64,000 nucleotides of DNA from DASVCN01 sp040905665 (GTDB lineage: Bacteria > Deinococcota > Deinococci > Deinococcales > Trueperaceae): the NCBI GenBank assembly GCA_040905665.1, contig JBBDRD010000014.1, forward strand, positions 62,001-126,000, in the 5' to 3' direction. This document shows, one piece after another, positions 25,121-33,036 of the stretch. Every line of letters begins with the position of its first letter. Positions within the stretch are counted from its first letter, which is position 1. The position numbers were made by a program, and so were the translations under genes. The notes beneath the pieces were generated by a model. It saw nothing but the letters and a program-made list of their open reading frames with translations, made no database searches and was not told the origin of the DNA.

Positions 25121-25571
25121 TTAGGATTCGTTCGCCTTTCTGGCTGTGGCGAGCGATGGATCACCGAGGGTTCCCGTTTCAGAGATCCGGTCGAACGGGA
25201 CGAAGCGCCCCGCTGGCGCCCCCTCGAAGAGGTGGCTAGAGAGATAGCCGGAGGGGAGTTTCGGATAAACCTGCTCCGCCGCGCCCAGCTCCACCGCGTC
25301 GCCGCGCACCGCCAGCATCAGGGACGTCTCGAACTCGCCTGCGTGGCATGTGCCCCCCGAGCGCGACTCGCGTAGTTCGTCGGAGCGGTTCGCCACAAGG
25401 TGCCAGTAGGCAGCTCTCCCCCAGGCGCGCGACTGGTACGTCCATCGCCGAAATGTTGTGTCCGTACCCTTTCAGCAGCACTATCCGGCGCACCCCGTGA
25501 TGGAGCAGCGAGACGCAGACGTCCTCAACCAGCGAGATGAAAGTCTCGGACCTAAGGGGAACTCCGCTTGA
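25121..25571 (-). pseudogene. Creatininase-family amidohydrolase, truncated and frameshifted
   Basis: Two frames together give the C-terminal half of a creatininase-type protein. The first part reads VPLRSETFISLVEDVCVSLL then GVRRIVLLKGYGHNISAMD, where the family has VLVNGHGGN; after a frameshift near 25390-25430 the second part reads YWHLVANRSDELRESRSGG then CHAGEFETSLMLAVRG and ends SETGTLGDPSLATARK. The first half of the gene with its metal ligands is missing. The break falls where composition changes to the A/T-richer island, so the island's arrival may have removed the start of this gene. Confidence 0.7.
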
Positions 25572-25589
25572 TGTATACTTGCGTATACT
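25572..25589 (+). promoter_or_regulatory. 18-bp palindromic operator, left end of the catabolic island
   Basis: TGTATACTTGCGTATACT contains two GTATAC units 4 bases apart. The same 18-mer, differing at 2 central bases and in the same orientation relative to its downstream gene, occurs at 50037-50054. It lies 36 bases before the GTG of the hydratase alpha gene. GTATAC-centred sites are typical of FadR/VanR-type GntR regulators, and one is encoded at 28308. Confidence 0.75.
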
Positions 25590-25625
25590 GTCGCATTCAG
25601 GAGGTCACAGCGGAGGTGAGTCTTA

Positions 25626-26462
25626 GTGCGAGTGATTGATGTTTCCGAGATTCGCTCGGTAGTGACCAAGCTGATATCGCGAGCCGCTTTTACCCTGCCA
25701 GAGGACTATCTCCAAGCGCTACGAAACGCTCAACAAAACGAGTCTAATTTCATAGGTCGGTCCGTCCTGGACATGCTTGTTGAGAATGCTCAGTATGCCG
25801 AAGCTGAATCCATCCCGACATGTCAAGACACAGGGATGGCAATAATCTATCTGGAGATAGGCCAGGACGTTCACTTTACCGGCGGCCTACTGGCCGAGTC
25901 ACTGGACGACGCAGTTCGTGACGGCTACCGAGACTTACGTAAGTCAGTCGTCGATGACCCCTTGCTTCGTCAAAACACTGGGGACAACACCCCACCTATT
26001 CTTCATTACTCCATTGTGCCCGGGGAGAACGTGACGATCAGTCTACTGATGAAGGGTTTTGGGGCAGAACTTATGAGTCGCCTTCGCATGCTTCCTGCGG
26101 CTGCAGGTGTTGAGGGGGTAAAGGAGTTCGTACTCGAGACCGTCGAGCATGCCGGTCCCAATGCTTGTCCGCCAGTAATCGTTGGCGTGGGCCTGGGCAG
26201 TACGTTCGACGGAGTAGCCGAGCTGGCCAAAAAGGCGCTACTACGGCCCCTTGGAGCATCCAATCCCAAGACCCACCTGGAGCAGCTCGAACGTGAACTC
26301 TTGGAAGCCGTGAACACACTTGATGTCGGACCACAAGGATTCGGCGGCCAGTTCACCGCTTTAGCCGTACACGTCAACAGCATGCCGACCCACATCGCTG
26401 CCTTGCCGGTCGCGGTCAACCTGAATTGCTCCGCACCACGACGCGCTACCGTCACTATCTGA
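25626..26462 (+). CDS. Class I fumarase-like hydratase, alpha subunit (fumarate/tartrate/mesaconate type)
   Basis: The 278-aa subunit carries the [4Fe-4S] domain of oxygen-sensitive hydro-lyases such as L(+)-tartrate dehydratase, split fumarases and mesaconase. The three cluster cysteines are Cys66 in PTCQDTG, Cys181 in GPNACPP and Cys268 in NLNCSAPR. Other hallmarks are LRQNTGDNTPPILHYSIVPG and VGVGLGSTFDGVAELAKKAL. It starts at GTG 25626 with AGGAGGT about 20 bases upstream and AGGTGAG nearer. The beta-subunit gene follows at once. Class I fumarases also hydrate mesaconate to citramalate, which would fit the CoA-transferase and CitE-type lyase in this island; substrate is inferred. Confidence 0.92.
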   Translation: MRVIDVSEIRSVVTKLISRAAFTLPEDYLQALRNAQQNESNFIGRSVLDMLVENAQYAEAESIPTCQDTGMAIIYLEIGQDVHFTGGLLAESLDDAVRDGYRDLRKSVVDDPLLRQNTGDNTPPILHYSIVPGENVTISLLMKGFGAELMSRLRMLPAAAGVEGVKEFVLETVEHAGPNACPPVIVGVGLGSTFDGVAELAKKALLRPLGASNPKTHLEQLERELLEAVNTLDVGPQGFGGQFTALAVHVNSMPTHIAALPVAVNLNCSAPRRATVTI

Positions 26463-26479
26463 CTTCAGGAGAGCTGCCT

Positions 26480-27019
26480 GTGCGAGACCGCATTCCAGTT
26501 CGATTACCGGTGCAAGCAAACACGCTGGAGGACTTGCGGTCCGGCGACATGGTTTCCCTGACGGGCAGGATCTATGGAGCGAGGGATGCAGCTCACAAAA
26601 GACTTGTGGAAGCAATTGACGCTGGACAGCAATTGCCAATAGATTTAAACAATCAGACGATCTACTATGTCGGCCCGGCCCCAGCGCGTGCTGGTCACGT
26701 AATCGGCCCAGCTGGTCCAACCACGAGCGGTCGCATGGACGTGTACACGGTTCCGCTGCTGCAGTTGGGCGTCAAGGTACTAATTGGCAAGGGCTACCGA
26801 GCACGTGAAGTGAAAGAGGCTCTGCTAGAACACCGCAGTGTCTACCTAGCCGCTGTGGGCGGAGCAGCTGCGCTACTTGCCCGCCATATCACCGCCAGCA
26901 AGGTGATCGCGTATGAGGACTTGGGCCCCGAAGCGATCCACGAGCTGATGATCGCGGATTTTCCTTGCATCGTCGTACACGATATTTACGGAGGTGACGC
27001 CTACACTCGACAGGACTGA
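26480..27019 (+). CDS. Class I fumarase-like hydratase, beta subunit
   Basis: A 179-aa C-terminal-domain subunit. It contains LEDLRSGDMVSLTGRIYGARDAAHKR (cited in part as SGDMVSLTGRIYGARDAAH), the substrate-loop YYVGPAPARAGHVIGPAGPTTSGRMD (key part GPAGPTTSGRMD) and LIGKGYRAREVKEAL. These residues complete the active site with the alpha subunit. I start it at GTG 26480, 17 bases after the alpha stop, because AGGAGA sits 7 bases upstream; an in-frame TTG at 26426 would overlap alpha. Together the subunits form one hydro-lyase whose substrate is a fumarate, mesaconate or tartrate analogue. Confidence 0.9.
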   Translation: MRDRIPVRLPVQANTLEDLRSGDMVSLTGRIYGARDAAHKRLVEAIDAGQQLPIDLNNQTIYYVGPAPARAGHVIGPAGPTTSGRMDVYTVPLLQLGVKVLIGKGYRAREVKEALLEHRSVYLAAVGGAAALLARHITASKVIAYEDLGPEAIHELMIADFPCIVVHDIYGGDAYTRQD

Positions 27020-27067
27020 TTTCGGACCTCAAGGAGAAGTGGGATCGAAGGAGAGTGTTCTATCCCG

Positions 27068-28246
27068 ATGAAGCCCCTCGAAGGTATCACGGTTGTTTCG
27101 GTGGAGCAAGCGATTGCTGCGCCGTTTGCAAGTCGTCAGCTAGCCGATCTGGGTGCCCGCGTGATCAAGGTGGAGCGTCCCGGCACGGGCGATTTTGCTA
27201 GGCATCTCGACTCCAAAGCCAACGGTCTCTCCAGTCACTTCGTATGGACCAATAGGTCAAAAGAGTCCTTGACTTTAAATCTTAAGCAGGTCGGAGCAGT
27301 AGAGGTACTGGAAAAGCTCATAAGCCAAGCAGACATATTCATCCAAAATCTAGCTCCCGGTGCCCTGAACCGAATAGGGCTCATGCAAGAGGAGTTGCGG
27401 AAGGCCTTTCCGCAGTTGATCATCTGCAATATCTCTGGCTACGGCCCGGAGGGCCCCTATCGGGACAGAAAAGCGTACGACCTCTTGATTCAAGCGGAAG
27501 CAGGACTCTTATCGATAACGGGAACTGAGCATGACGTTGCCAAAGCCGGCATCCCAGCCGCTGATATTGCAGCCGGAATGTATGCGTTCTCAGGGATTCT
27601 CACCGCCTTGTTTACTCGTACGCGTACAGGCGAGGGCACTGTCCTCGACGTATCCCTCTTTGAATCGCTAGGGGAGTGGATGGGATATCCAGCGTACTAC
27701 ACATTGTTCGATGGCAAGGCACCAGTTCGTAGCGGAGCTCATCACGCATCGATTGCCCCATATGGACCGTATGGCCTGGCGGACGGCGAAACGATACTGA
27801 TTGCGATTCAAAACGAACGAGAGTGGGCAACGCTCTGCGAACAAGTACTGAGTGCTCCGGAATTGGCATCCGACGGGCGGTTCTCCATCAATTCAGAGCG
27901 AGTAAAGAACCGACGGCAACTCGATGAGATCATCTATCCCATGCTTCATTCGCTGACCACCGAGGAGGCCATCGCCGGACTCGAGTCAGCGAAGATAGCC
28001 TACGGCCTAACCAGAAGCGTCCAGGGATTTCTCGAGCACTCACAATTGAAGGCGAGAAATCGTTGGGCAGAAGTAGGTTCGCCGGTCGGATTGCTGCCGG
28101 CCCTGCTGCCGCCAGTGACAGCCGAGGGTCAGACACCAGTAATGAACCCCATTCCCGAATTGGGAGAGCATACAGTAGCTATTCTCGAGGAACTCGGGCT
28201 AAGCCGCGAACAGATTACTGAACTCGCTGAAAACGAAGCGATATAG
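27068..28246 (+). CDS. CaiB/BaiF (class III) CoA-transferase, island copy
   Basis: A 392-aa CoA-transferase with the family start LEGITVVSVEQAIAAPFASRQLADLGARVIKVERP (key part PFASRQLADLGARVIKVE), QNLAPGALNRIGL, ICNISGYGPEGPYRDRKAYD and the likely nucleophile Asp166 in PAADIAAGMYAFSG. It is the third gene of the plus-strand operon after the hydratase subunits, so it plausibly makes the CoA ester of the hydroxy-acid they produce, for cleavage by the CitE-type lyase at 29173. Codon choice is richer in A/T than that of the homologue at 14088, and the two proteins differ clearly, so they are not recent copies. Confidence 0.9.
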   Translation: MKPLEGITVVSVEQAIAAPFASRQLADLGARVIKVERPGTGDFARHLDSKANGLSSHFVWTNRSKESLTLNLKQVGAVEVLEKLISQADIFIQNLAPGALNRIGLMQEELRKAFPQLIICNISGYGPEGPYRDRKAYDLLIQAEAGLLSITGTEHDVAKAGIPAADIAAGMYAFSGILTALFTRTRTGEGTVLDVSLFESLGEWMGYPAYYTLFDGKAPVRSGAHHASIAPYGPYGLADGETILIAIQNEREWATLCEQVLSAPELASDGRFSINSERVKNRRQLDEIIYPMLHSLTTEEAIAGLESAKIAYGLTRSVQGFLEHSQLKARNRWAEVGSPVGLLPALLPPVTAEGQTPVMNPIPELGEHTVAILEELGLSREQITELAENEAI

Positions 28247-28307
28247 CCTCAGTTGAAGAGTAAGACCACAGCGTAATTTCGTTGTTTGGCTGAAAGATAC
28301 CAACTCC

Positions 28308-28994
28308 CTACAGGATACTCTCGTCCTCGGAGCCGGCAGCTAGCCTCAACTCGAGAATTCGCTTCCGGTGGCTGCGCATAGCCGACTCCGCCCTGTCGGG
28401 ATCCCTGCTCTCGATTGCGGCCAGAAGTTCGCGATAGTCTTGTAGCGACTCCTGCCTTCGGGCCTCATCGAGCAGAGTCGTGGGCTGTACCTGACGTAGT
28501 TGGTCCCGTAGACCGGAGATCATGTTTAAAAGCCGGACGTTGCCGGAAGCTTCGCAGACGGTATGGTGAAAGTCGCTCGTAGCCTGCACCATTGCGTCTA
28601 CGTTCCCTCTTTCGTGCGCACGCCGCATGTCCTCGTACAGCTGCTGCAGCGTCGCGATCTCGATGGGAGTTGCGCTCGTTGCGGCCAAACGTGCAGACAT
28701 CCCCTCGAGTGCCTCACGAATGTAGTAGATCTCGGCCAACTCCTTTCGTGAGAACTGGGTAACAACAAGTCCCATCCTGGGATGGAAGGTCAGCAGACCT
28801 TCGCTTTCAAGCCGCCTAATTGCTTCGCGCACGGGCGTCCGACTGACTCCCAATTCCTTTGCCAGCGCATTCTCTCGCAAGCTTCTCCCGGGCTTCAACT
28901 GACCGTGAACGATGGACTTTCGCAATACCGCGTAAACTCCGTCTGTTACGGTCCTATAATCGCTCAACGAGACTTTCGGTTCAGATTGAGGCAC
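28308..28994 (-). CDS. GntR-family regulator (FadR/VanR-type, FCD domain)
   Basis: A 228-aa regulator. The winged helix-turn-helix (about residues 15-78) includes SIVHGQLKPGRSLRENALAK, LGVSRTPVREAIRRLESEGLL and FHPRMGLVVTQF; the rest is an all-helical FCD ligand domain with the metal-ligand pattern ending in DFHHTVCEASGN and SHRKRILELRLA. Such proteins sense organic acids. It starts at GTG 28994, is the last minus-strand gene of the island and faces the plus-strand operon tail-to-tail. The paired 18-bp palindromes at the island's outer ends are its most likely operators. Confidence 0.92.
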   Translation of the reverse strand: MPQSEPKVSLSDYRTVTDGVYAVLRKSIVHGQLKPGRSLRENALAKELGVSRTPVREAIRRLESEGLLTFHPRMGLVVTQFSRKELAEIYYIREALEGMSARLAATSATPIEIATLQQLYEDMRRAHERGNVDAMVQATSDFHHTVCEASGNVRLLNMISGLRDQLRQVQPTTLLDEARRQESLQDYRELLAAIESRDPDRAESAMRSHRKRILELRLAAGSEDESIL

Positions 28995-29172
28995 ACGGGC
29001 TCCCTATGCGAATGCTGGAAATCTGGGCTCTGTGGTGCGGATAGATTTCTATCGCCATAATAACCCGGCAAAAGTGCTCCAGCACGTTACCGACTGGAAG
29101 GAAAGCGACTTCAGGCATCGGGAACTGCACCGCCTGCCCTCACTCTGTGCTAAATCTTGGCAGCTTTGGGTC

Positions 29173-30000
29173 TCATTCGTCTGATACTTCGTCGGCATGT
29201 CTCAAAATCTCCTCTGCGCGCCGCACTATAGGCGGGTCGACGAATTGGCCGTCCAGTCGCAGCGCAGTCTCCCCTGCCGCCAGTGCGATGCGGCTAGCAG
29301 TCACGATGCGTCGGGCCCATTCAATCTCTGTCTCGGTAGGGGCGAACGACTCCTGAACAGGTAGTATCTGTTCGGGATGAATTACCATTTTTCCGCCATA
29401 ACCAATGTCCCGAGCCGTGCCACAGTCGCGTCTCAGGCCTTCAATGTCTCCCAACAGTGGCCAAACGCCATCCAGTGGAGCTTCCCTACCACGTGCTCGT
29501 CCGCAAAGAACTACCTGTTGTCTAGCGTATGCGAAGCCCGTCCCCGAGGGGTCCCAGCGACCGCCTACGTCGGCGATGAAGTCGAGCGAGCCAAACGCCA
29601 GGCGCTCGACATTCTTGTCAGCACCGGCAATCTGACCAGCTCGTTCGACACCCAACGCGGTTTCGATGAGAGCGACAACTCGAACACCAAGTCGGCACGC
29701 CCGCCGAATCTCATCAACGCTCTCACTTTTGGGCAGCATCAGCCCGTCCACTGGCATCGATTGGATGGCGGCGAGATCCCTGGCGAACTCGTCGGTACCG
29801 GCAGCATTCGTCCGAACCAGGATTTGCGGAGTTGGCTCACGTCGACGAGCGAGGACGGCATCGGTCGTCTGCCTTGCCCGTTCCTTCGCAGTTTGCGGCA
29901 CGGCGTCTTCCCAGTCGATCACGACCGCGTTGACTTTCGACTCCAACGCCTTCCCTACCTTCTTGGCATCGTGTCCGGGGCAGAATAGCCAAGCCGACAC
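29173..30000 (-). CDS. HpcH/HpaI - CitE-like lyase, island copy (citramalyl/malyl-CoA lyase type)
   Basis: A 275-aa TIM-barrel lyase. CitE features are AWLFCPGHDAKKVGKALES, VVIDWEDAVPQTAKERAR, the substrate Arg in QILVRTNAAGTDEF, metal-binding Glu in VVALIETALGVERAG and metal-binding Asp in LAFGSLDFIADVGGR, and MVIHPEQILPVQESF near the end. Unlike the copy at 15329 the second Asp of the SLDFIADVG motif is kept, so catalysis looks intact. It starts at GTG 30000. With a CoA-transferase and a fumarase-type hydratase in the same regulon, a role as a citramalyl-CoA or malyl-CoA-type lyase yielding acetyl-CoA plus an oxo-acid is likely but unproven. Confidence 0.88.
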   Translation of the reverse strand: MSAWLFCPGHDAKKVGKALESKVNAVVIDWEDAVPQTAKERARQTTDAVLARRREPTPQILVRTNAAGTDEFARDLAAIQSMPVDGLMLPKSESVDEIRRACRLGVRVVALIETALGVERAGQIAGADKNVERLAFGSLDFIADVGGRWDPSGTGFAYARQQVVLCGRARGREAPLDGVWPLLGDIEGLRRDCGTARDIGYGGKMVIHPEQILPVQESFAPTETEIEWARRIVTASRIALAAGETALRLDGQFVDPPIVRRAEEILRHADEVSDE

Positions 30001-30171
30001 TATACGTCCTGCAAGTTCACGAGGCTTACTTCAGTCAGGAGACGAGGTCGGATGCGCACTTTGTGCTTTGTTTGCCAATCTGGCATTTCGCTCACTAACA
30101 TCTGACACCTCTCTTTGGCGCTGAACCAGAGTGAAGGAATCTGAACATTTGACTCCCTCTCTCCACTGGAA

Positions 30172-31359
30172 CTACCTTCGTCCTGCTTCTACCTTGGGCA
30201 AGGGCTTGAGCTCCATACGGAAGAATAGAACCGCCAATGTCACGACCAAGATCCCAGCCGCGACAAATGTCAGTCTCACGCTTACGAATTCGGCAAACAA
30301 GCCGAACAACAGTGGGCTAGAAAACTGCGCGAGTCGATTTCCGGTAAGTCGTATCCCCAGGGCAAAGCCACGTTCTGCGTCCCGAACATGGTCGACGATC
30401 ATGACCATGCTGAATGGCTGAGATATCCCCCATCCAATTCCTACTAGTACCGAGGCGAGTACCAGCGTTGCTGTAGAGTTCACCAGGCTGGTTGTCGCGA
30501 GGCCTAAGGCAACCAGCAACACGGTTGCTCCCGCTGTACGGGTGTGGCTTCCAAAGATCCTCACTATCGAGGAAATAAAGGGGCGCACCAACATGGCCGT
30601 CAAGGGACGTAAGCTTATTAGTACGCCAATCGTTGTAGCAGAATACGCGAGTTCATCCAGATAAACGGGGAAGAATGTCTGGAAGACGCTTAGTCCGAAT
30701 AGTATACCAAATGTAAGGAGTATGGCTACCTGTACACCAGCTTTACTCAGTACCGCACGGAGGTGGCCCTTACCGCCCCACAGGCCCATCGACTCCTTTA
30801 CGAGTTGGAGTTGCTTCCCGGGAACCAGGAATCTCGATACCAATGCAGCGGCCGCCGCAATTACCGAAGCCAGCCCGAATCCGGCGGAGTATCCAACTTG
30901 GTCGGCCACTACGCCGGCCAGGAGCGGTCCAGCTAGTTGACCGGCGGAAAGGAAGGTCGTGTACCAGCCAAAGTTTGTTTCACGGCTCTTTCCGGAGTCT
31001 AGCGTGGCCACGAACACTTGCGCGGCGACGGCCAAGGTCAGTTGGCAAAGTCCTATTACTACCTGCGCCAGGGCCAAGGTGAGGAGACCTGGAACGAGCA
31101 TAACTGCCAACTCAGCTGCCGCCAGAGCTGCGGCGGCCGCAGTAATGAGCTCTCTGGATCCCCACCTGTCAACTAGCGCACCTGTTGGAATGGCCAGGAA
31201 CAAGGGAAGCAGGAAGGCCGCTGAAACGAGGAGGCCCACCATCGCCGGCGAGGCACCGAGAGCCAGTCCGTACAGTGGTACCAGCGGCTCCATCATGCTC
31301 TTGCTTCCAAAGGCAAGGGCCATGGTTAGGCCGAGCAGCACCAGCTGGTTCAGCTTCAC
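30172..31359 (-). CDS. Major facilitator superfamily transporter
   Basis: A 395-aa membrane protein with twelve hydrophobic segments. The loop between segments 2 and 3 carries the MFS motif A variant GALVDRWGSRELI, and the second half repeats it as MLVRPFISSIVRIFGSHTR. It starts at GTG 31359, GTGAAGCTGAAC. It lies between the CitE-like lyase and an MmgE/PrpD gene in the long minus-strand run, so it may import or export the acid handled by the pathway. No substrate signature can be read; a drug-efflux-type assignment cannot be excluded. Confidence 0.87.
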   Translation of the reverse strand: MKLNQLVLLGLTMALAFGSKSMMEPLVPLYGLALGASPAMVGLLVSAAFLLPLFLAIPTGALVDRWGSRELITAAAAALAAAELAVMLVPGLLTLALAQVVIGLCQLTLAVAAQVFVATLDSGKSRETNFGWYTTFLSAGQLAGPLLAGVVADQVGYSAGFGLASVIAAAAALVSRFLVPGKQLQLVKESMGLWGGKGHLRAVLSKAGVQVAILLTFGILFGLSVFQTFFPVYLDELAYSATTIGVLISLRPLTAMLVRPFISSIVRIFGSHTRTAGATVLLVALGLATTSLVNSTATLVLASVLVGIGWGISQPFSMVMIVDHVRDAERGFALGIRLTGNRLAQFSSPLLFGLFAEFVSVRLTFVAAGILVVTLAVLFFRMELKPLPKVEAGRR

Positions 31360-31522
31360 AAAACGAAAACCATCGGCATCTCCAGGCCGTCAATCTGCTA
31401 TTTGCAAAGCGGCAGCAGGACAGGAACTTGAAGCAAAGGGAGCATTGCAAGTCAAGGCAGATCAGAACTAAACTCGAAGTGCACCCTGCCAAATACTTCT
31501 GGCTGATTCGTCTATCGACCAG

Positions 31523-32965
31523 TCAAGTAAACCTGCATAGTTCCGGGCGAAGATTCAGACCCTCGAGTTCGTTGACCCTGTCGACAACGTCCATCGCTGC
31601 GACGCGCCCAGAGCCGTCAATGCCATGGCTAATACAGTCTTCCACCTTTGTCAGAAAATCTTCGTTGGTCATGGGATCTTCGCTTGAGCCCGGCACACTC
31701 GTCCGCAGCTGCGTGAGAGGTGATCCCTCATGCAGTTCCAGTTCCACCCTCACAGGTACGAGCTGTCGAGTTCTGGTAACTCTATCGGAAAGCACGGTGA
31801 CTCGACTCATCACTTCGCGCACTAGTGGGTCTTTGAGGGCATCGACAGAAAAGTCTTCGATTCTCACTGCACCCTTTACCAGCATCACTGCGACACAGTA
31901 GGGAATGCTGAATTGGGCGTCGATGCGAGCTCCTTCGTCCGCACCGGGATATCTGTCTACGAGATCCGCCACATACTGGGTGACGTGGACACGCACGGCT
32001 TTAATATCTTCTCCGAACCATGACTCAGTTTTTCCAACCAAATACCCCTGCCGGAGATCCTTGGCTGCAGAGATGGGTGCATGGTTGAAGCGACAGCAGG
32101 GATATGGTTTGAGGCTGATTGATTCCGCTTCGAACCGTTTACCTAACTGACCCACCAAGGTTTGCAGGTCGTAGGAGCCTTCATGATAGAGGCTGTAAAA
32201 GCCGTAGCGGCTACAGAGCGGGTCGATTACGCCATCGATCCCGCGGGCCGCCATTATTGCTGCCATCGCCCCCGACTTGGCGGCAAACCCCGGATGCATA
32301 CGCTTGGTAAGCGCACCGTCGGCCACTACTTGTCTAGTTCCAGCGCACATGCTGTACGCGATCCCCAAAGCGCGGTTGATACCTTTCGGCCCTAACCCCA
32401 GCACTCGTGCGCCTGCGACTGCAGAGGCAAAAGTGCCTATCACGGCAGTGGGGTGCCAGCCACGGCGCACCTCCACACGTTCAACTGCAAGCTGGATCCG
32501 GCAGCCCACCTCCAATCCAGCAAGTATGCCGGCCAGGACTGCCTGACCGCGTACCCCTACCCGCTGCGCTCCGTCGACTCCATATGCATCTCTTTCCGCG
32601 AGTGCCAGGGCAACTGGAACGACCGAACCAGCCAAGTGCGTTCCCGCCTCGTCATGCGTCTCGTCATAGTCCAAGGCGTGTGACATTGTTCCATTGACGA
32701 GGGCGGCCCACGGCACGGGAACCCGTGTTTCCTGTCCCCATAGGTAACTTTCGGGGCGTCCCGACCACTCAGTAACCATTTCACTCAGATCCTTGACCCC
32801 TGCGGCTTTGCTAGCCGCGAGTGCAACGCTTAAGGTGTCGACCACGATAGTCTTGACCGACGATCTAAGCTCGCCCGACACCTCTTCCCACTTGAGATTG
32901 GCGGCCCACGTTGACAGTTGGTCGATGCTTGCGACCGCAGGCACTTCTGTACGGCTAAGTGTCAT
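31523..32965 (-). CDS. MmgE/PrpD-family protein, first copy
   Basis: A 480-aa protein of the family that includes 2-methylcitrate dehydratase, cis-aconitate decarboxylase and iminodisuccinate epimerase. Shared blocks are VNGTMSHALDYDETHDEAGTH (key HALDYDETH), RGWHPTAVIGTFASAVAGARVLGL (key GWHPTAVIGTFASA), LKPYPCCRFNHAPISA and IDAQFSIPYCVA. These are the usual active-site region motifs. Start at ATG 32965 is preceded by GGGAGA. It sits next to the MFS carrier and downstream of a solute-binding protein. It should act on a polycarboxylate such as a citrate analogue; the second copy at 42343 may act on a related intermediate or form a complex. Confidence 0.9.
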   Translation of the reverse strand: MTLSRTEVPAVASIDQLSTWAANLKWEEVSGELRSSVKTIVVDTLSVALAASKAAGVKDLSEMVTEWSGRPESYLWGQETRVPVPWAALVNGTMSHALDYDETHDEAGTHLAGSVVPVALALAERDAYGVDGAQRVGVRGQAVLAGILAGLEVGCRIQLAVERVEVRRGWHPTAVIGTFASAVAGARVLGLGPKGINRALGIAYSMCAGTRQVVADGALTKRMHPGFAAKSGAMAAIMAARGIDGVIDPLCSRYGFYSLYHEGSYDLQTLVGQLGKRFEAESISLKPYPCCRFNHAPISAAKDLRQGYLVGKTESWFGEDIKAVRVHVTQYVADLVDRYPGADEGARIDAQFSIPYCVAVMLVKGAVRIEDFSVDALKDPLVREVMSRVTVLSDRVTRTRQLVPVRVELELHEGSPLTQLRTSVPGSSEDPMTNEDFLTKVEDCISHGIDGSGRVAAMDVVDRVNELEGLNLRPELCRFT

Positions 32966-33036
32966 CGTTGTCTCCCGGCTGCTGTCGAGTAGAAGGATGA
33001 TTCCACCTGGGAATCATCCTTCCTCTACGCGTCGAT

